Below, piece by piece: positions 23,409 through 30,645 of a stretch of DNA of 32,637 bases. The stretch spans positions 1 to 32,637 of the forward strand of contig NZ_CAMLFY010000046.1 of the NCBI RefSeq assembly GCF_946479415.1, read 5' to 3'. The DNA is from an uncultured Shinella sp. GTDB lineage: Bacteria > Pseudomonadota > Alphaproteobacteria > Rhizobiales > Rhizobiaceae. The position numbers and the translations under genes were made by a program. Numbering within the stretch: the first letter of the stretch is position 1; every line of letters begins with the position of its first letter. The notes under the pieces are model-generated. The model ran no database searches and was not told the DNA's origin. It saw nothing but the letters and a program-made list of their open reading frames with translations.

Positions 23409-25184
23409 TCAATTGAACGACGGCGGGCTCGACAGATCGGTCGTCGGCTTCTTTTCACCGCCTTCGGCCGGCTTCTGCTCCGTGCCGCCATCCAGCGGAT
23501 TGCCGGCGGGCAGCTGCAAACCGCCCGGCAGGCCGAGACCCCCGCCGTTATCGGGCAGGCCGAGGCCGCCGCCGAAGCCGGGCACCTCGATCTTGATGGT
23601 GGCCGGATCGACGCCGCTGCCCTCGCCCTTGTAGTGCATGACCATGCCGGGGAAGAGGATGGTCAGGCCCACCATGACGATCTGGATACAGACGAAGGGC
23701 ACGGCACCCCAATAGATCTGCCCCGTGGTCACGGGTTCCATCCGCTTGCCCGTCAGCTTGTCGAGATAGGGCACCTTGGCGGCGACCGAACGCAGGTAGA
23801 ACAGCGCGAAGCCGAAGGGGGGATGCATGAAGCTCGTCTGCATGTTGATGCCGAGCAGCACGCCGAACCAGATGAGGTCGATGCCGAGCTTGTCGGCGGC
23901 GGGTGCGAGCAGCGGCACGATGATGAAGGCGAGTTCGAAGAAATCGAGGAAGAACGCCAGGAAGAAGACCAGCAGGTTCACCGCGATCAGGAAGCCCGTC
24001 TCACCGCCCGGCAGCGAGACCAGCAGGTGCTCGACCCACAGGTGCCCGTTCACGCCGTAGAAGGTGAGCGAGAAGACGCGGGCGCCGATGAGGATGAACA
24101 GCACGAAGGCCGACAGGCGCGTGGTGGCCGTCAGCGCCGAGCGGATGACATCCATCGTCAATCGGCCCTTGGCGGCGGCCATGAACAGCGCGCCGACAGC
24201 ACCCATGGCGCCGCCTTCCGTCGGCGTCGCGATACCGAGGAAGATGGTGCCGAGCACGAGGAAGATCAGCGCCAGCGGCGGGATCAGCACGATGATGACC
24301 TGCTGGGCAAGGCGCGACATCATGTTGATGTTGAGCGTCTTGTCGGACAGCGCCACGATGTAGATGAAGATGACGCCGACGGTCGCGCCGAGGATATCGG
24401 CATTTTCGCCATGCGTGGGAGAGAGATAGACATGGGCGGCGTAGGCGATGCCCGCAGCCACCGCGAGCGCGATGAACAGCGAGGTCACACCGGCACCGAG
24501 CGAGCGCGCCTCCAGCGGCAAAGCCGGCATGGCGTTCGGCCGGATGATCGACATGACCAGCACATAGCCCATATAGAGGCCGGTCAGGACAAGGCCGGGG
24601 ATCAGCGCGCCGGCATACATGTCGCCGACCGAGCGGCCGAGCTGGTCGGCGAGCACGATGAGCACGAGCGACGGCGGGATGATCTGGGCGAGCGTGCCGG
24701 AAGCGGCGATGACGCCCGAGGCGATCGATCGGTCATAGCCGTAGCGCAGCATGATCGGCAGCGAGATGAGACCCATGGCGATGACCGAGGCGGCAACGAC
24801 GCCCGTGGTGGCCGCCAAAAGCGCGCCGACGAAGATGACCGCATAGGCGAGACCGCCGCGGATAGGCCCGAAGAGCTGGCCGATCGTATCGAGCAGATCC
24901 TCGGCCATGCCGGATCGTTCGAGCACGATGCCCATGAAGGTGAAGAAGGGGATGGCGAGCAGAGTGTCGTTCGACATCACCCCCCATAGCCGTTCCGGCA
25001 TCGCGTTCAGCAGCGGCCAGGAGAGATTGATCGAATCGGAAAGCGGCGCGAGCTCCACGCCGATGATGAAGAACAAGAGACCGTTGGCCGCGAGTGAAAA
25101 TGCCACCGGATAACCGAGCAGCAGGAACACGATCAGCGACATGAACATGATCGGCGCGAGGTTTTCGGCAATGAACTCGATCAT
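23409..25184 (-). CDS. TRAP transporter large permease subunit (DctM/FcbT3-like)
   Basis: The 591-residue protein is a long DctM with about 12-14 membrane helices: MFMSLIVFLLLGYPVAFSL at the start, then AIPFFTFMGIVLERSGMAEDLL, LLAATTGVVAASVIAMG, GTLAQIIPPSLVLIVLADQLG, GTIFLGIATPTEGGAMGAVGAL and LDFFELAFIIVPLLAPAADKLGID. It drives sodium-coupled uptake together with DctQ and the binding protein. After the last helix a cytoplasmic or periplasmic tail of about 65 residues follows, rich in Gly and Pro with a repeated GGGLGLP and a charged C-terminus; this is not part of the standard fold. ATG 25184 overlaps the dctQ stop by 4 bp. Confidence 0.93.
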   Translation of the reverse strand: MIEFIAENLAPIMFMSLIVFLLLGYPVAFSLAANGLLFFIIGVELAPLSDSINLSWPLLNAMPERLWGVMSNDTLLAIPFFTFMGIVLERSGMAEDLLDTIGQLFGPIRGGLAYAVIFVGALLAATTGVVAASVIAMGLISLPIMLRYGYDRSIASGVIAASGTLAQIIPPSLVLIVLADQLGRSVGDMYAGALIPGLVLTGLYMGYVLVMSIIRPNAMPALPLEARSLGAGVTSLFIALAVAAGIAYAAHVYLSPTHGENADILGATVGVIFIYIVALSDKTLNINMMSRLAQQVIIVLIPPLALIFLVLGTIFLGIATPTEGGAMGAVGALFMAAAKGRLTMDVIRSALTATTRLSAFVLFILIGARVFSLTFYGVNGHLWVEHLLVSLPGGETGFLIAVNLLVFFLAFFLDFFELAFIIVPLLAPAADKLGIDLIWFGVLLGINMQTSFMHPPFGFALFYLRSVAAKVPYLDKLTGKRMEPVTTGQIYWGAVPFVCIQIVMVGLTILFPGMVMHYKGEGSGVDPATIKIEVPGFGGGLGLPDNGGGLGLPGGLQLPAGNPLDGGTEQKPAEGGEKKPTTDLSSPPSFN

Positions 25185-25753
25185 GCGCCCTTCTCCTCGG
25201 CTGCGGTGTCAAGCGGCGCATGCGTCGGCACATAGGGCGTCGGGTCCTCCATGTCGCCGCGCATGATGGCGAGCTTCTTGATGATTTCCGACACGCCCTG
25301 GAAGGCGAGCAGCACGAAGCCGGCCAGCAGGATGGCCTTGGCCGGCCAGACGATGAGGCCGCCGGCGCTGGAAGACCCCTCGCCCGAGCGATAGGACATC
25401 AGCACATAGGGCACGAGGAAATAGACCATCAGCAGCACGAAGGGCATCAGGAACAGGAGATGCCCGAGCAGGTCGATCCAGTGCTGTACCCGGCGGGAGA
25501 ACTTGCCGTAGACCACGTCGATCCGGATATGCTCGTTCTGCGCCAGCGTATAGGCGGCGGCGAGCATGAAGGCGCCCCCGAACAGATACCATTGCGCCTC
25601 GAGCCAGGCGTTGGACGATATGTTGAAAACCTTTCGGATGACGGCATTTCCGGCGCTGACGAGCACCGCGACCAGGATAAGCCAGCCAACGGCCTTCCCG
25701 ATATTTTCCGTGATCGTGTCGATCAGCCGGCTGAAAACCAGCAGCGTCTTCAT
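25181..25753 (-). CDS. TRAP transporter small permease subunit (DctQ/FcbT2-like)
   Basis: The 190-residue membrane protein has four hydrophobic helices in the DctQ arrangement: AVGWLILVAVLVSAGNAVIRKVF, EAQWYLFGGAFMLAAAYTLAQNEHIRIDVVYG (the family's W-x-F-G-x-x-F/A-L-x-x-N-x-H-x-R-x-D motif), LGHLLFLMPFVLLMVYF, and AILLAGFVLLAFQGVSEIIKKLAI. The small subunit holds the large permease in place. ATG 25753 has AGGAG upstream; the frame is open to 25795 but without a ribosome binding site. The C-terminal 30 residues are charged and soluble. It is co-transcribed with dctM. Confidence 0.92.
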   Translation of the reverse strand: MKTLLVFSRLIDTITENIGKAVGWLILVAVLVSAGNAVIRKVFNISSNAWLEAQWYLFGGAFMLAAAYTLAQNEHIRIDVVYGKFSRRVQHWIDLLGHLLFLMPFVLLMVYFLVPYVLMSYRSGEGSSSAGGLIVWPAKAILLAGFVLLAFQGVSEIIKKLAIMRGDMEDPTPYVPTHAPLDTAAEEKGA

Positions 25754-25863
25754 GAGAACTCCTCCCCGCTCGGCGTGTTCTTGCTTTGGTGCCAAGCATG
25801 GTCAGAGTGCCGATTTCAGGGTTCGTTTCAAGTCCGAAGCCCCGTTTTCCCGAACTGAGAGCC

Positions 25864-25884
25864 CGCCTTAGACGAAAGGCGAAG
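25864..25884. promoter_or_regulatory. Candidate regulator site upstream of dctQM
   Basis: It matches 21937-21957 at 17 of 21 positions. Here it also forms a dyad, CGCCTT and AAGGCG (read from the minus strand) around a 6-nt centre. It lies about 110-120 nt before the dctQ start, nearly the same distance as the other copy from its gene. Confidence 0.45.
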
Positions 25885-26001
25885 ACGGCTTTTAGGCAGA
25901 TGCACAAAGCTTAGGCAGAGCCACATGAAAACACGCCCTTGCCGCCGCTGGCGGTTCTGCTAAAACACCGGCTAAATCATCATACAAATGAGGGTGGAGA
26001 C

Positions 26002-26928
26002 ATGTCCCCGATCAATCTCGCAATCGTCGGCGTCGGCAAGATCGTGCGCGACCAGCATCTTCCGGCCGTCGCCAAGAACAGCGATTACACGCTGATCGCC
26101 GCCGCCAGCCGCCACGGCGTCGTCGATGGCATCGACAATTTCAAGTCGATCGACGAGATGCTGGCGGCCGTGCCCGCCATTGAGGCCGTATCGCTCTGCA
26201 TGCCGCCGCAGTACCGTTACGAAGCCGCCGAAAAGGCGCTTTCGGCCGGCAAGCATGTCTTCCTCGAAAAGCCGCCGGGCGCCACGCTGTCGGAGGTCGC
26301 CGATCTCGAGGCGCTGGCCGCGTCCAAGGGCCTGTCGCTGTTTGCCAGCTGGCATTCACGTTATGCGCCGGCCGTCGAAGCGGCAAAGAGCTTCATCGCC
26401 GGCACGACGCTGCGCTCGATGCGGGTGAACTGGAAGGAAGACGTGCGCCACTGGCACCCGAACCAGGAGTGGATCTGGCAGGCGGGCGGGCTTGGCGTGT
26501 TCGATCCGGGCATCAATGCGCTCTCCATCGTCACCCACATCCTGCCGCGCCCGGCCTTCATCACGGCCGCGACGCTGGAATTCCCCGAGAACCGCGACGC
26601 ACCGATCGCCGCGTCGATGACCTTCTCCGACGCCAAGGGTCTCGACCTCAAGGCCGAGTTCGACTGGCGCCAGACGGGCAAGCAGAGCTGGGATATCGTG
26701 GCCCAGACGGAGGCCGGCGAGATGGTGCTGTCCGAGGGCGGCGCGAAGCTCTCTGTTGACGGCAAGCTGGTGCATGACGAGCCGGAGCAGGAATATCCGA
26801 TGCTCTACAAGCGCTTCGCCGAGATCGTGAAGGCCGGAAAATCCGACGTCGATCTCGCACCGCTGCGCCACGTCGCCGACGCCTTCATGCTCGGCCGGCG
26901 TAAATTCGTCGAGGCGTTCCACGATTGA
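26002..26928 (+). CDS. Gfo/Idh/MocA family aldose 1-dehydrogenase (L-arabinose/D-galactose type)
   Basis: The 308-residue product has the N-terminal Rossmann motif LAIVGVGKIVRDQHLPAVAK, the EKPPGATLSEV segment with the conserved E-K-P, and a C-terminal domain with VRHWHPNQEWIWQAGGLGVFDPGINALSIVTHILPRP. These blocks follow, nearly word for word, the NAD(P)-dependent L-arabinose 1-dehydrogenase of Azospirillum and the D-galactose 1-dehydrogenases of rhizobia, which start the non-phosphorylative sugar oxidation routes by making the aldonolactone. GGGTGGAG precedes the ATG at 26002. No other gene of such a pathway is adjacent, so the true sugar is open. A terminator follows immediately. Confidence 0.88.
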   Translation: MSPINLAIVGVGKIVRDQHLPAVAKNSDYTLIAAASRHGVVDGIDNFKSIDEMLAAVPAIEAVSLCMPPQYRYEAAEKALSAGKHVFLEKPPGATLSEVADLEALAASKGLSLFASWHSRYAPAVEAAKSFIAGTTLRSMRVNWKEDVRHWHPNQEWIWQAGGLGVFDPGINALSIVTHILPRPAFITAATLEFPENRDAPIAASMTFSDAKGLDLKAEFDWRQTGKQSWDIVAQTEAGEMVLSEGGAKLSVDGKLVHDEPEQEYPMLYKRFAEIVKAGKSDVDLAPLRHVADAFMLGRRKFVEAFHD

Positions 26929-26930
26929 GA

Positions 26931-26957
26931 AAAAGGCCCGCTTCGAGCGGGCCTTTT
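26931..26957. terminator. Bidirectional terminator between the sugar dehydrogenase and MFS genes
   Basis: An 11-bp stem (AAAAGGCCCGC / GCGGGCCTTTT) with a TTCGA loop lies 2 bp after the dehydrogenase stop and 14 bp beyond the MFS stop. A and T runs on the two sides suit both directions. Confidence 0.9.
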
Positions 26958-26971
26958 CATTTCCGCCGTCC

Positions 26972-28264
26972 TCAGGCTGTTGCAGCAAGCGGGGCCGGAC
27001 CCGGGCGCTTGAGCAGCATGACCGACAACGCAGCGAGGATGCAGGCGAGGCCGGCGATCTGCAGCGCGGGCATATAGGTATCGAAGTCGCTCTTCAGGTA
27101 GCCGGCGCCGAAGGCGGCGGTGGCGGCTCCAAGCTGATGGCCGGCGAAAACCCAGCCGAAGACCATGCCGGCCTTTTCGCGACCGAAATTCTCGGCGGCG
27201 AGCTTGACGGTCGGCGGCACGGTGGCGACCCAGTCGAGGCCGTAGAAGACGGCGAAGACCGAGAGTTCCACGAAGCTGAAGCCGGAGAAGGACAGGTAGA
27301 GCAGCGACAGGCCGCGCAGACCGTAGAACCAAAACAGCAGGACACGGTTGTCATAGCGGTCGGAAAGCCAGCCGGCGAAGACCGTTCCGAGGAAATCGAA
27401 GACGCCGATGACCGCGAGCGTGCCCGCCGCCGTGACCGCCGCCATGCCGAAATCGCCGCAGATCGAGATCCAATGCGTCTGGATCAGGCCATTAGTGGAC
27501 AGGCCGCAGACGAAGAACGTGCCGAACAGCACCCAGAAGACGGCATTGCCGGAAACGCTCTTCAACGTGACGAGCGGGGCGAGCAGCGTCGCGCCGAGGC
27601 TGTGATCCTGCTTCGGCGGCTTGACGATCGCGGTTTCGCCATAGGCCGGCAGGCCGACATCGGCGGGGTGATCGCGCATCAGAAGAAGGACGAGCACCAT
27701 GGCGGTGGCGATGACCGCGACGGAGAGCGTCAGCGCCGCGCGCCAGCCGTAAGCCTCCGTCAGCGCGGCGAGCAATGGCAGGAAGACGAGCTGACCGGTG
27801 GCGTTGCTGGCCGTCATCAGGCCGACGACGAGGCCGCGGCGCTTGGAAAACCAGCGGGTGGCGACGGTCGCGCCGAGCACCAGGGCCGTCATGCCCGTGC
27901 CCACACCGATGACGATGCCCCAGAGCAGGAGCAGCTGCCAGACCTGCGTCATGAAGAACGAGGCGACGATGCCGCCCATGATGAGCGCCAGCGCCGTGCC
28001 CACCACCTGGCGAATACCGAAATGATTCATGAAGGCGGCGGCAAACGGCCCGAGCAGACCGAAGAGCACCAGCCGCACCGCCATGGCGGACGAAATATCG
28101 GCGATGTCCCAGCCGAACTCCTGATGCAGCGGCTGGATCATCACGCCGGCCGAGCCCATCGCGCCGGCGGTCGCCAGCATGGTCAGGAAGGTGGTCGCGG
28201 CGACCACCCAGCCGTAATGCAGGTTCCGGCCGGCCATCCATCTGGCAACGCGTGTGGAAACCAT
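26972..28264 (-). CDS. MFS transporter (OFA/monocarboxylate-porter-like)
   Basis: The 430-residue protein has 12 predicted helices and no large extra domains. The N-terminal half shows HYGWVVAATTFLTMLATAG, a pattern shared with the OFA/MCT-like branch, the motif GIVIGVGTGMTALVLGATVATRWFSKRRGLVVGLMTASNATGQ, and a long central cytoplasmic loop (ETAIVKPPKQDHSLG). The second half has FAGWLSDRYDNRVLLFWFYG (motif A) and VPPTVKLAAENFGREKAGMVFGW. OFA-type carriers move small organic anions; this substrate is unknown. A MarR gene lies directly upstream on the same strand, and an operator-like dyad lies 45 bp before the start, so induction by a MarR ligand is likely. Confidence 0.9.
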   Translation of the reverse strand: MVSTRVARWMAGRNLHYGWVVAATTFLTMLATAGAMGSAGVMIQPLHQEFGWDIADISSAMAVRLVLFGLLGPFAAAFMNHFGIRQVVGTALALIMGGIVASFFMTQVWQLLLLWGIVIGVGTGMTALVLGATVATRWFSKRRGLVVGLMTASNATGQLVFLPLLAALTEAYGWRAALTLSVAVIATAMVLVLLLMRDHPADVGLPAYGETAIVKPPKQDHSLGATLLAPLVTLKSVSGNAVFWVLFGTFFVCGLSTNGLIQTHWISICGDFGMAAVTAAGTLAVIGVFDFLGTVFAGWLSDRYDNRVLLFWFYGLRGLSLLYLSFSGFSFVELSVFAVFYGLDWVATVPPTVKLAAENFGREKAGMVFGWVFAGHQLGAATAAFGAGYLKSDFDTYMPALQIAGLACILAALSVMLLKRPGPAPLAATA

Positions 28265-28308
28265 GTTTGAAATCCCTCTTTCGTCGGTGCCGGCAGAGCG
28301 GCGAGTTT

Positions 28309-28324
28309 ACGGGTAGATACCCGT
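28309..28324. promoter_or_regulatory. MarR-type operator in front of the MFS gene
   Basis: ACGGGTA and TACCCGT are perfect arms around GA. The 13-bp core CGGGTAGATACCC differs by one base from the site upstream of marR at 28745-28757. Confidence 0.75.
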
Positions 28325-28337
28325 TTATGGGCAAAAA

Positions 28338-28739
28338 TTAGAGAGCCTCGAGAAGCTCCCGCAACCGGTCCGCGCCGTCAGGGCCGAGCCGGGCTTCGAT
28401 CTTGTCCTGCACGGAATCCCAGAGCGGTGCCCCTTCCCTGAGCACCGTATGCCCCGCCTCGCTCACCGCCAGCGTCGCCTCGCGCTGGTCCTTGCCGGGG
28501 CGAATCTCCACCAGTCCCATGCGCTCCAGCACCTTGGCATTGCGGCCGACCGTCGAGCGGTCGAGTTCGACGCGCACGCCAAGATCCGTCAGCGAGACCG
28601 GCGCCATGCGGTTGATGTTCCTGAGAAGACTGAACTGGGCGATATTGATGCCAAGCGGCGCCAGCGCCTCGTCATAATAGGACGAGACCTTTCGCGACGC
28701 CTTGCGCAGCACGATGCAGTGGCAGATGTCCTTGCTCAT
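28338..28739 (-). CDS. MarR family transcriptional regulator
   Basis: The 133-residue product has the MarR winged helix: SYYDEALAPLGINIAQFSLLRNI (helix 1-2), PVSLTDLGVRVELDRSTVGRNAKVLERMGLVEI (recognition helix region) and the wing RPGKDQREATLAVSEAGHTVL. N-terminal cysteine C6 (SKDICHC, with C8) could sense oxidants, but that is a guess. The start at 28739 is preferred over an in-frame ATG at 28775, because the longer form would translate through the operator palindrome. The gene precedes the MFS gene with 73 bp between, each with its own operator copy, so autorepression and control of the transporter are expected. Confidence 0.9.
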   Translation of the reverse strand: MSKDICHCIVLRKASRKVSSYYDEALAPLGINIAQFSLLRNINRMAPVSLTDLGVRVELDRSTVGRNAKVLERMGLVEIRPGKDQREATLAVSEAGHTVLREGAPLWDSVQDKIEARLGPDGADRLRELLEAL

Positions 28740-28744
28740 TTTCT

Positions 28745-28757
28745 CGGGTATATACCC
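28745..28757. promoter_or_regulatory. MarR-type operator in front of marR
   Basis: GGGTATATACCC is a perfect 12-bp palindrome preceded by C. It lies 6 bp upstream of the chosen marR start and is nearly identical to 28310-28322 before the MFS gene. Confidence 0.75.
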
Positions 28758-28805
28758 ACGAATAGTCTTTCGCAAGACAGACCAACTGCCGCCGCGTGGA
28801 AAAAT

Positions 28806-28827
28806 GGCGGCAGCCGACGCTGCCGCC
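28806..28827 (-). terminator. Terminator of the NmrA-like oxidoreductase gene
   Basis: A 9-bp perfect stem (GGCGGCAGC / GCTGCCGCC) with a 4-nt loop is followed on the minus strand by ATTTTTCC, 10 bp beyond the stop codon. Confidence 0.9.
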
Positions 28828-28837
28828 CGAAGTGCGG

Positions 28838-29677
28838 CTATGCCTTGAGGGCCGCTGCGTTGTCGACCGCATAGGTGGCGAGCGAACGTGGAGCGTGCCC
28901 GGTCAGCGTCTGCACGGCATCGGAGACCGGCGCCGTCCAGCTCTCGCGGACGGGGTGGAAGATGGCGGCGAGGAAGTTGGCATAGTCGTCAGGCACGCCC
29001 GCACCCGTGAGAATGCCGACGAAGGTCGCGTCATCCACCGGCTGATAGGCGATGGGCTTGCCTGTTATCTCCGAAAGGAGCTTTGCCGCCTCGGCGTAGC
29101 CCAAGGCCTCGGGGCCGGTCAGCTTGAAGGCCTTGTTGTCGAAGGTGCCGGAGGTGAGCGCTGCGGCGGCGCTGTCGGCGATGTCGCGCGTATCGATGAA
29201 GCTCGACTTGCCCTCAGCCGCCGGCACGGCAATCGTGCCGTGGTCGATCCCGGCCTTCCAGTAGGTGTGGAAATTGTCGGCAAACCAGTTGGGCCGCAGG
29301 ATGACATAGCGCGTGCCGGATTTTTCCAGCGCGATCTCCACCTGGCGATAGGGAATGCTGTCATCCGCATCGACGCCGAAGACGCTCTGGAACACCACCT
29401 TCACCTTGCGCGCCGCAGCCGCCTCGATGACGGGAAGCAACAGCTCCCTGGCGTTCACATAGCCCGCCGGCAGCATGACATAGGCGCGATCGACGCCCTC
29501 GAAGGCCGGGCCAAAGGTGGCCGCGTCCGTGTAGTCGAAGGCAACGCCTTCGGCACCCGCAACGGCCTTGCCGGAGCGGGTCGCCGCCTTGACGTTTTCG
29601 CCCTTTTCAACGAGCGCCTTCACCAGCGAGGTGCCGACATTGCCGGTGGCGCCGAGAACCAGAATTTTGCCTGCCAT
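28838..29677 (-). CDS. NmrA-like NAD(P)-binding oxidoreductase (atypical SDR)
   Basis: The 279-residue protein begins with the Rossmann loop ILVLGATGNVGTSLVKAL (GATGxVG, residues 8-14) and continues as an atypical SDR of the NmrA/QorB group: YVMLPAGYVNARELLLPVIEAA, VVFQSVFGVDADDSIPYRQVEIALEKSGTRYVILRPNWFADNF, and FIDTRDIADSAAAAL. The usual YxxxK pair is not evident, as is common in this group. Members act as NAD(P)H:quinone oxidoreductases or as redox sensors. It lies divergent to an HxlR regulator, the same arrangement as qorB-qorR of enterics, which points to quinone or electrophile stress. GGAGAGA is found before the ATG. Confidence 0.85.
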   Translation of the reverse strand: MAGKILVLGATGNVGTSLVKALVEKGENVKAATRSGKAVAGAEGVAFDYTDAATFGPAFEGVDRAYVMLPAGYVNARELLLPVIEAAAARKVKVVFQSVFGVDADDSIPYRQVEIALEKSGTRYVILRPNWFADNFHTYWKAGIDHGTIAVPAAEGKSSFIDTRDIADSAAAALTSGTFDNKAFKLTGPEALGYAEAAKLLSEITGKPIAYQPVDDATFVGILTGAGVPDDYANFLAAIFHPVRESWTAPVSDAVQTLTGHAPRSLATYAVDNAAALKA

Positions 29678-29690
29678 TTCTCTCTCCTAA

Positions 29691-29723
29691 GTATCATTTG
29701 GAAACTTGATTTCGAAATGATAC
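29691..29723. promoter_or_regulatory. Putative HxlR operator between NmrA-like and HxlR genes
   Basis: GTATCATTT and AAATGATAC are perfect 9-bp arms separated by 15 bp. The site begins 14 bp upstream of the oxidoreductase start. A second smaller dyad, GTTTCC-CCTT-GGAAAC, lies at 29772-29787 nearer the regulator gene. Confidence 0.6.
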
Positions 29724-29813
29724 ATAACAGGGAAAGGAAAGCGGCGTAAGGAGGCACTTTGAACTCCGGTAGTTTCCCCTTGGAAACCAGCGCCCGGACG
29801 AGGTTACGGCGCG

Positions 29814-30185
29814 ATGGCATATATCTATGATATCTATGAGGAAAATTGCCCGACGCGGCAGGTTCTCGACCGGCTTGCCGACAAATGGGCGCTGCTCATC
29901 CTCGACCGGGTGAAGCACGAGCCGATGCGTTTCAACCACCTGAAGCGCGACATCAAGGGCATCTCGCAGAAGGCCCTGTCCCAGACGTTGAAGAAGCTGG
30001 AGCGTGACGGGCTCGTCTCGCGCACGGTCCATCCGACCGTTCCCGTTACCGTGGAATATGCGCTGACGCCGCTGGGCGCCACCCTGAAGGAAACCGTCGC
30101 GGCCATCGCCCATTGGGCGGAGCGGCATATGGATTCGGTGCTGGACGCCCAGAAGGCCTATGACATCGCGGTGGCCGAGCGCTGA
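29814..30185 (+). CDS. HxlR family transcriptional regulator (QorR-like)
   Basis: The 123-residue winged-helix protein has the HxlR pattern ENCPTRQVLDRLADKWALLILDRVKHEPMRFNHLKRDIKGISQKALSQTLKKLERDGLVSRTVHPTVPVTVEYALTPLG in consecutive blocks. Cys12, just before helix 1, is the conserved cysteine that senses electrophiles or disulfide stress in relatives such as YodB, HypR and QorR. Divergent orientation to an NmrA-like oxidoreductase and the dyads between them support a local repressor. The ATG at 29814 has only a weak ribosome binding site. The gene converges with holC, with 3 bp between the stops and no terminator. Confidence 0.9.
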   Translation: MAYIYDIYEENCPTRQVLDRLADKWALLILDRVKHEPMRFNHLKRDIKGISQKALSQTLKKLERDGLVSRTVHPTVPVTVEYALTPLGATLKETVAAIAHWAERHMDSVLDAQKAYDIAVAER

Positions 30186-30188
30186 GTA

Positions 30189-30638
30189 TCAGGCCTTCTT
30201 CATCCAGCGCCCGTCGCTGTTCTGCTGCCAGTAGGTGAGTTGGTGCCCCTCGCCTTTCAGGCGCTTCCAGTGTTCGCGCGCCGTCTCGACTTCCGCCTGA
30301 TCGTAGCCGTCGAACATGAAGATGACGCGTTCATAGGCATCGAGCGGCGGGGGCGCGGCGCCGGCAACGATGAAGCGCACGGTCGCGGCATTGGCATTGT
30401 CGGGCGCCGTCGTCAAAAGCACCGGCTGCTCGGCGGCATGGTCCTGCTCATCCGTGCCATGCGGCAGAAAGCTGTCCTCGCGAAAGGTCCACAGATGCGC
30501 ATCCAGTGCATCGCGCCGCTCCGCATCGCCCGCCTGCACAACGACGCGCCAGCCGCGCTCCAGGCTCTTGTCGAGCAGCGGCGGCAGCGCGTCTTCGAGC
30601 TTCGATTCGGTCAGGTGGTAGAAGAGGACCTCGCTCAC
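30189..30638 (-). CDS. holC: DNA polymerase III subunit chi
   Basis: The 149-residue product fits HolC: SEVLFYHLTESKLEDALPPLLDKSLERGWRVVVQAGDAERRDALDAHLWTFREDSFLPHG, then VRFIVAGAAPP and the C-terminal ERVIFMFDGYDQAEVETAREHWKRLKGEGHQLTYWQQ. Chi joins the clamp-loader complex to single-stranded binding protein. The start is GTG at 30638 with GAGGAG a few bases upstream; the frame continues upstream only through the end of pepA. The 7-bp gap to pepA and common strand indicate the pepA-holC operon seen in many proteobacteria. Confidence 0.9.
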   Translation of the reverse strand: MSEVLFYHLTESKLEDALPPLLDKSLERGWRVVVQAGDAERRDALDAHLWTFREDSFLPHGTDEQDHAAEQPVLLTTAPDNANAATVRFIVAGAAPPPLDAYERVIFMFDGYDQAEVETAREHWKRLKGEGHQLTYWQQNSDGRWMKKA

Positions 30639-30645
30639 CCTCTCC

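Noticed and set aside
23238..24989. A 583-codon plus-strand open frame opposite dctM
   Set aside because: The product is extremely rich in His, Asp, Glu and Arg, as expected when hydrophobic membrane codons are read backward. DctM on the minus strand is unmistakable.
27137..28270. A 377-codon plus-strand open frame opposite the MFS gene
   Set aside because: Antisense shadow of a membrane protein with charged low-complexity composition.
28740..28775. Earlier in-frame start for marR
   Set aside because: It would translate through the perfect operator palindrome GGGTATATACCC; the shorter start leaves the operator in the leader.
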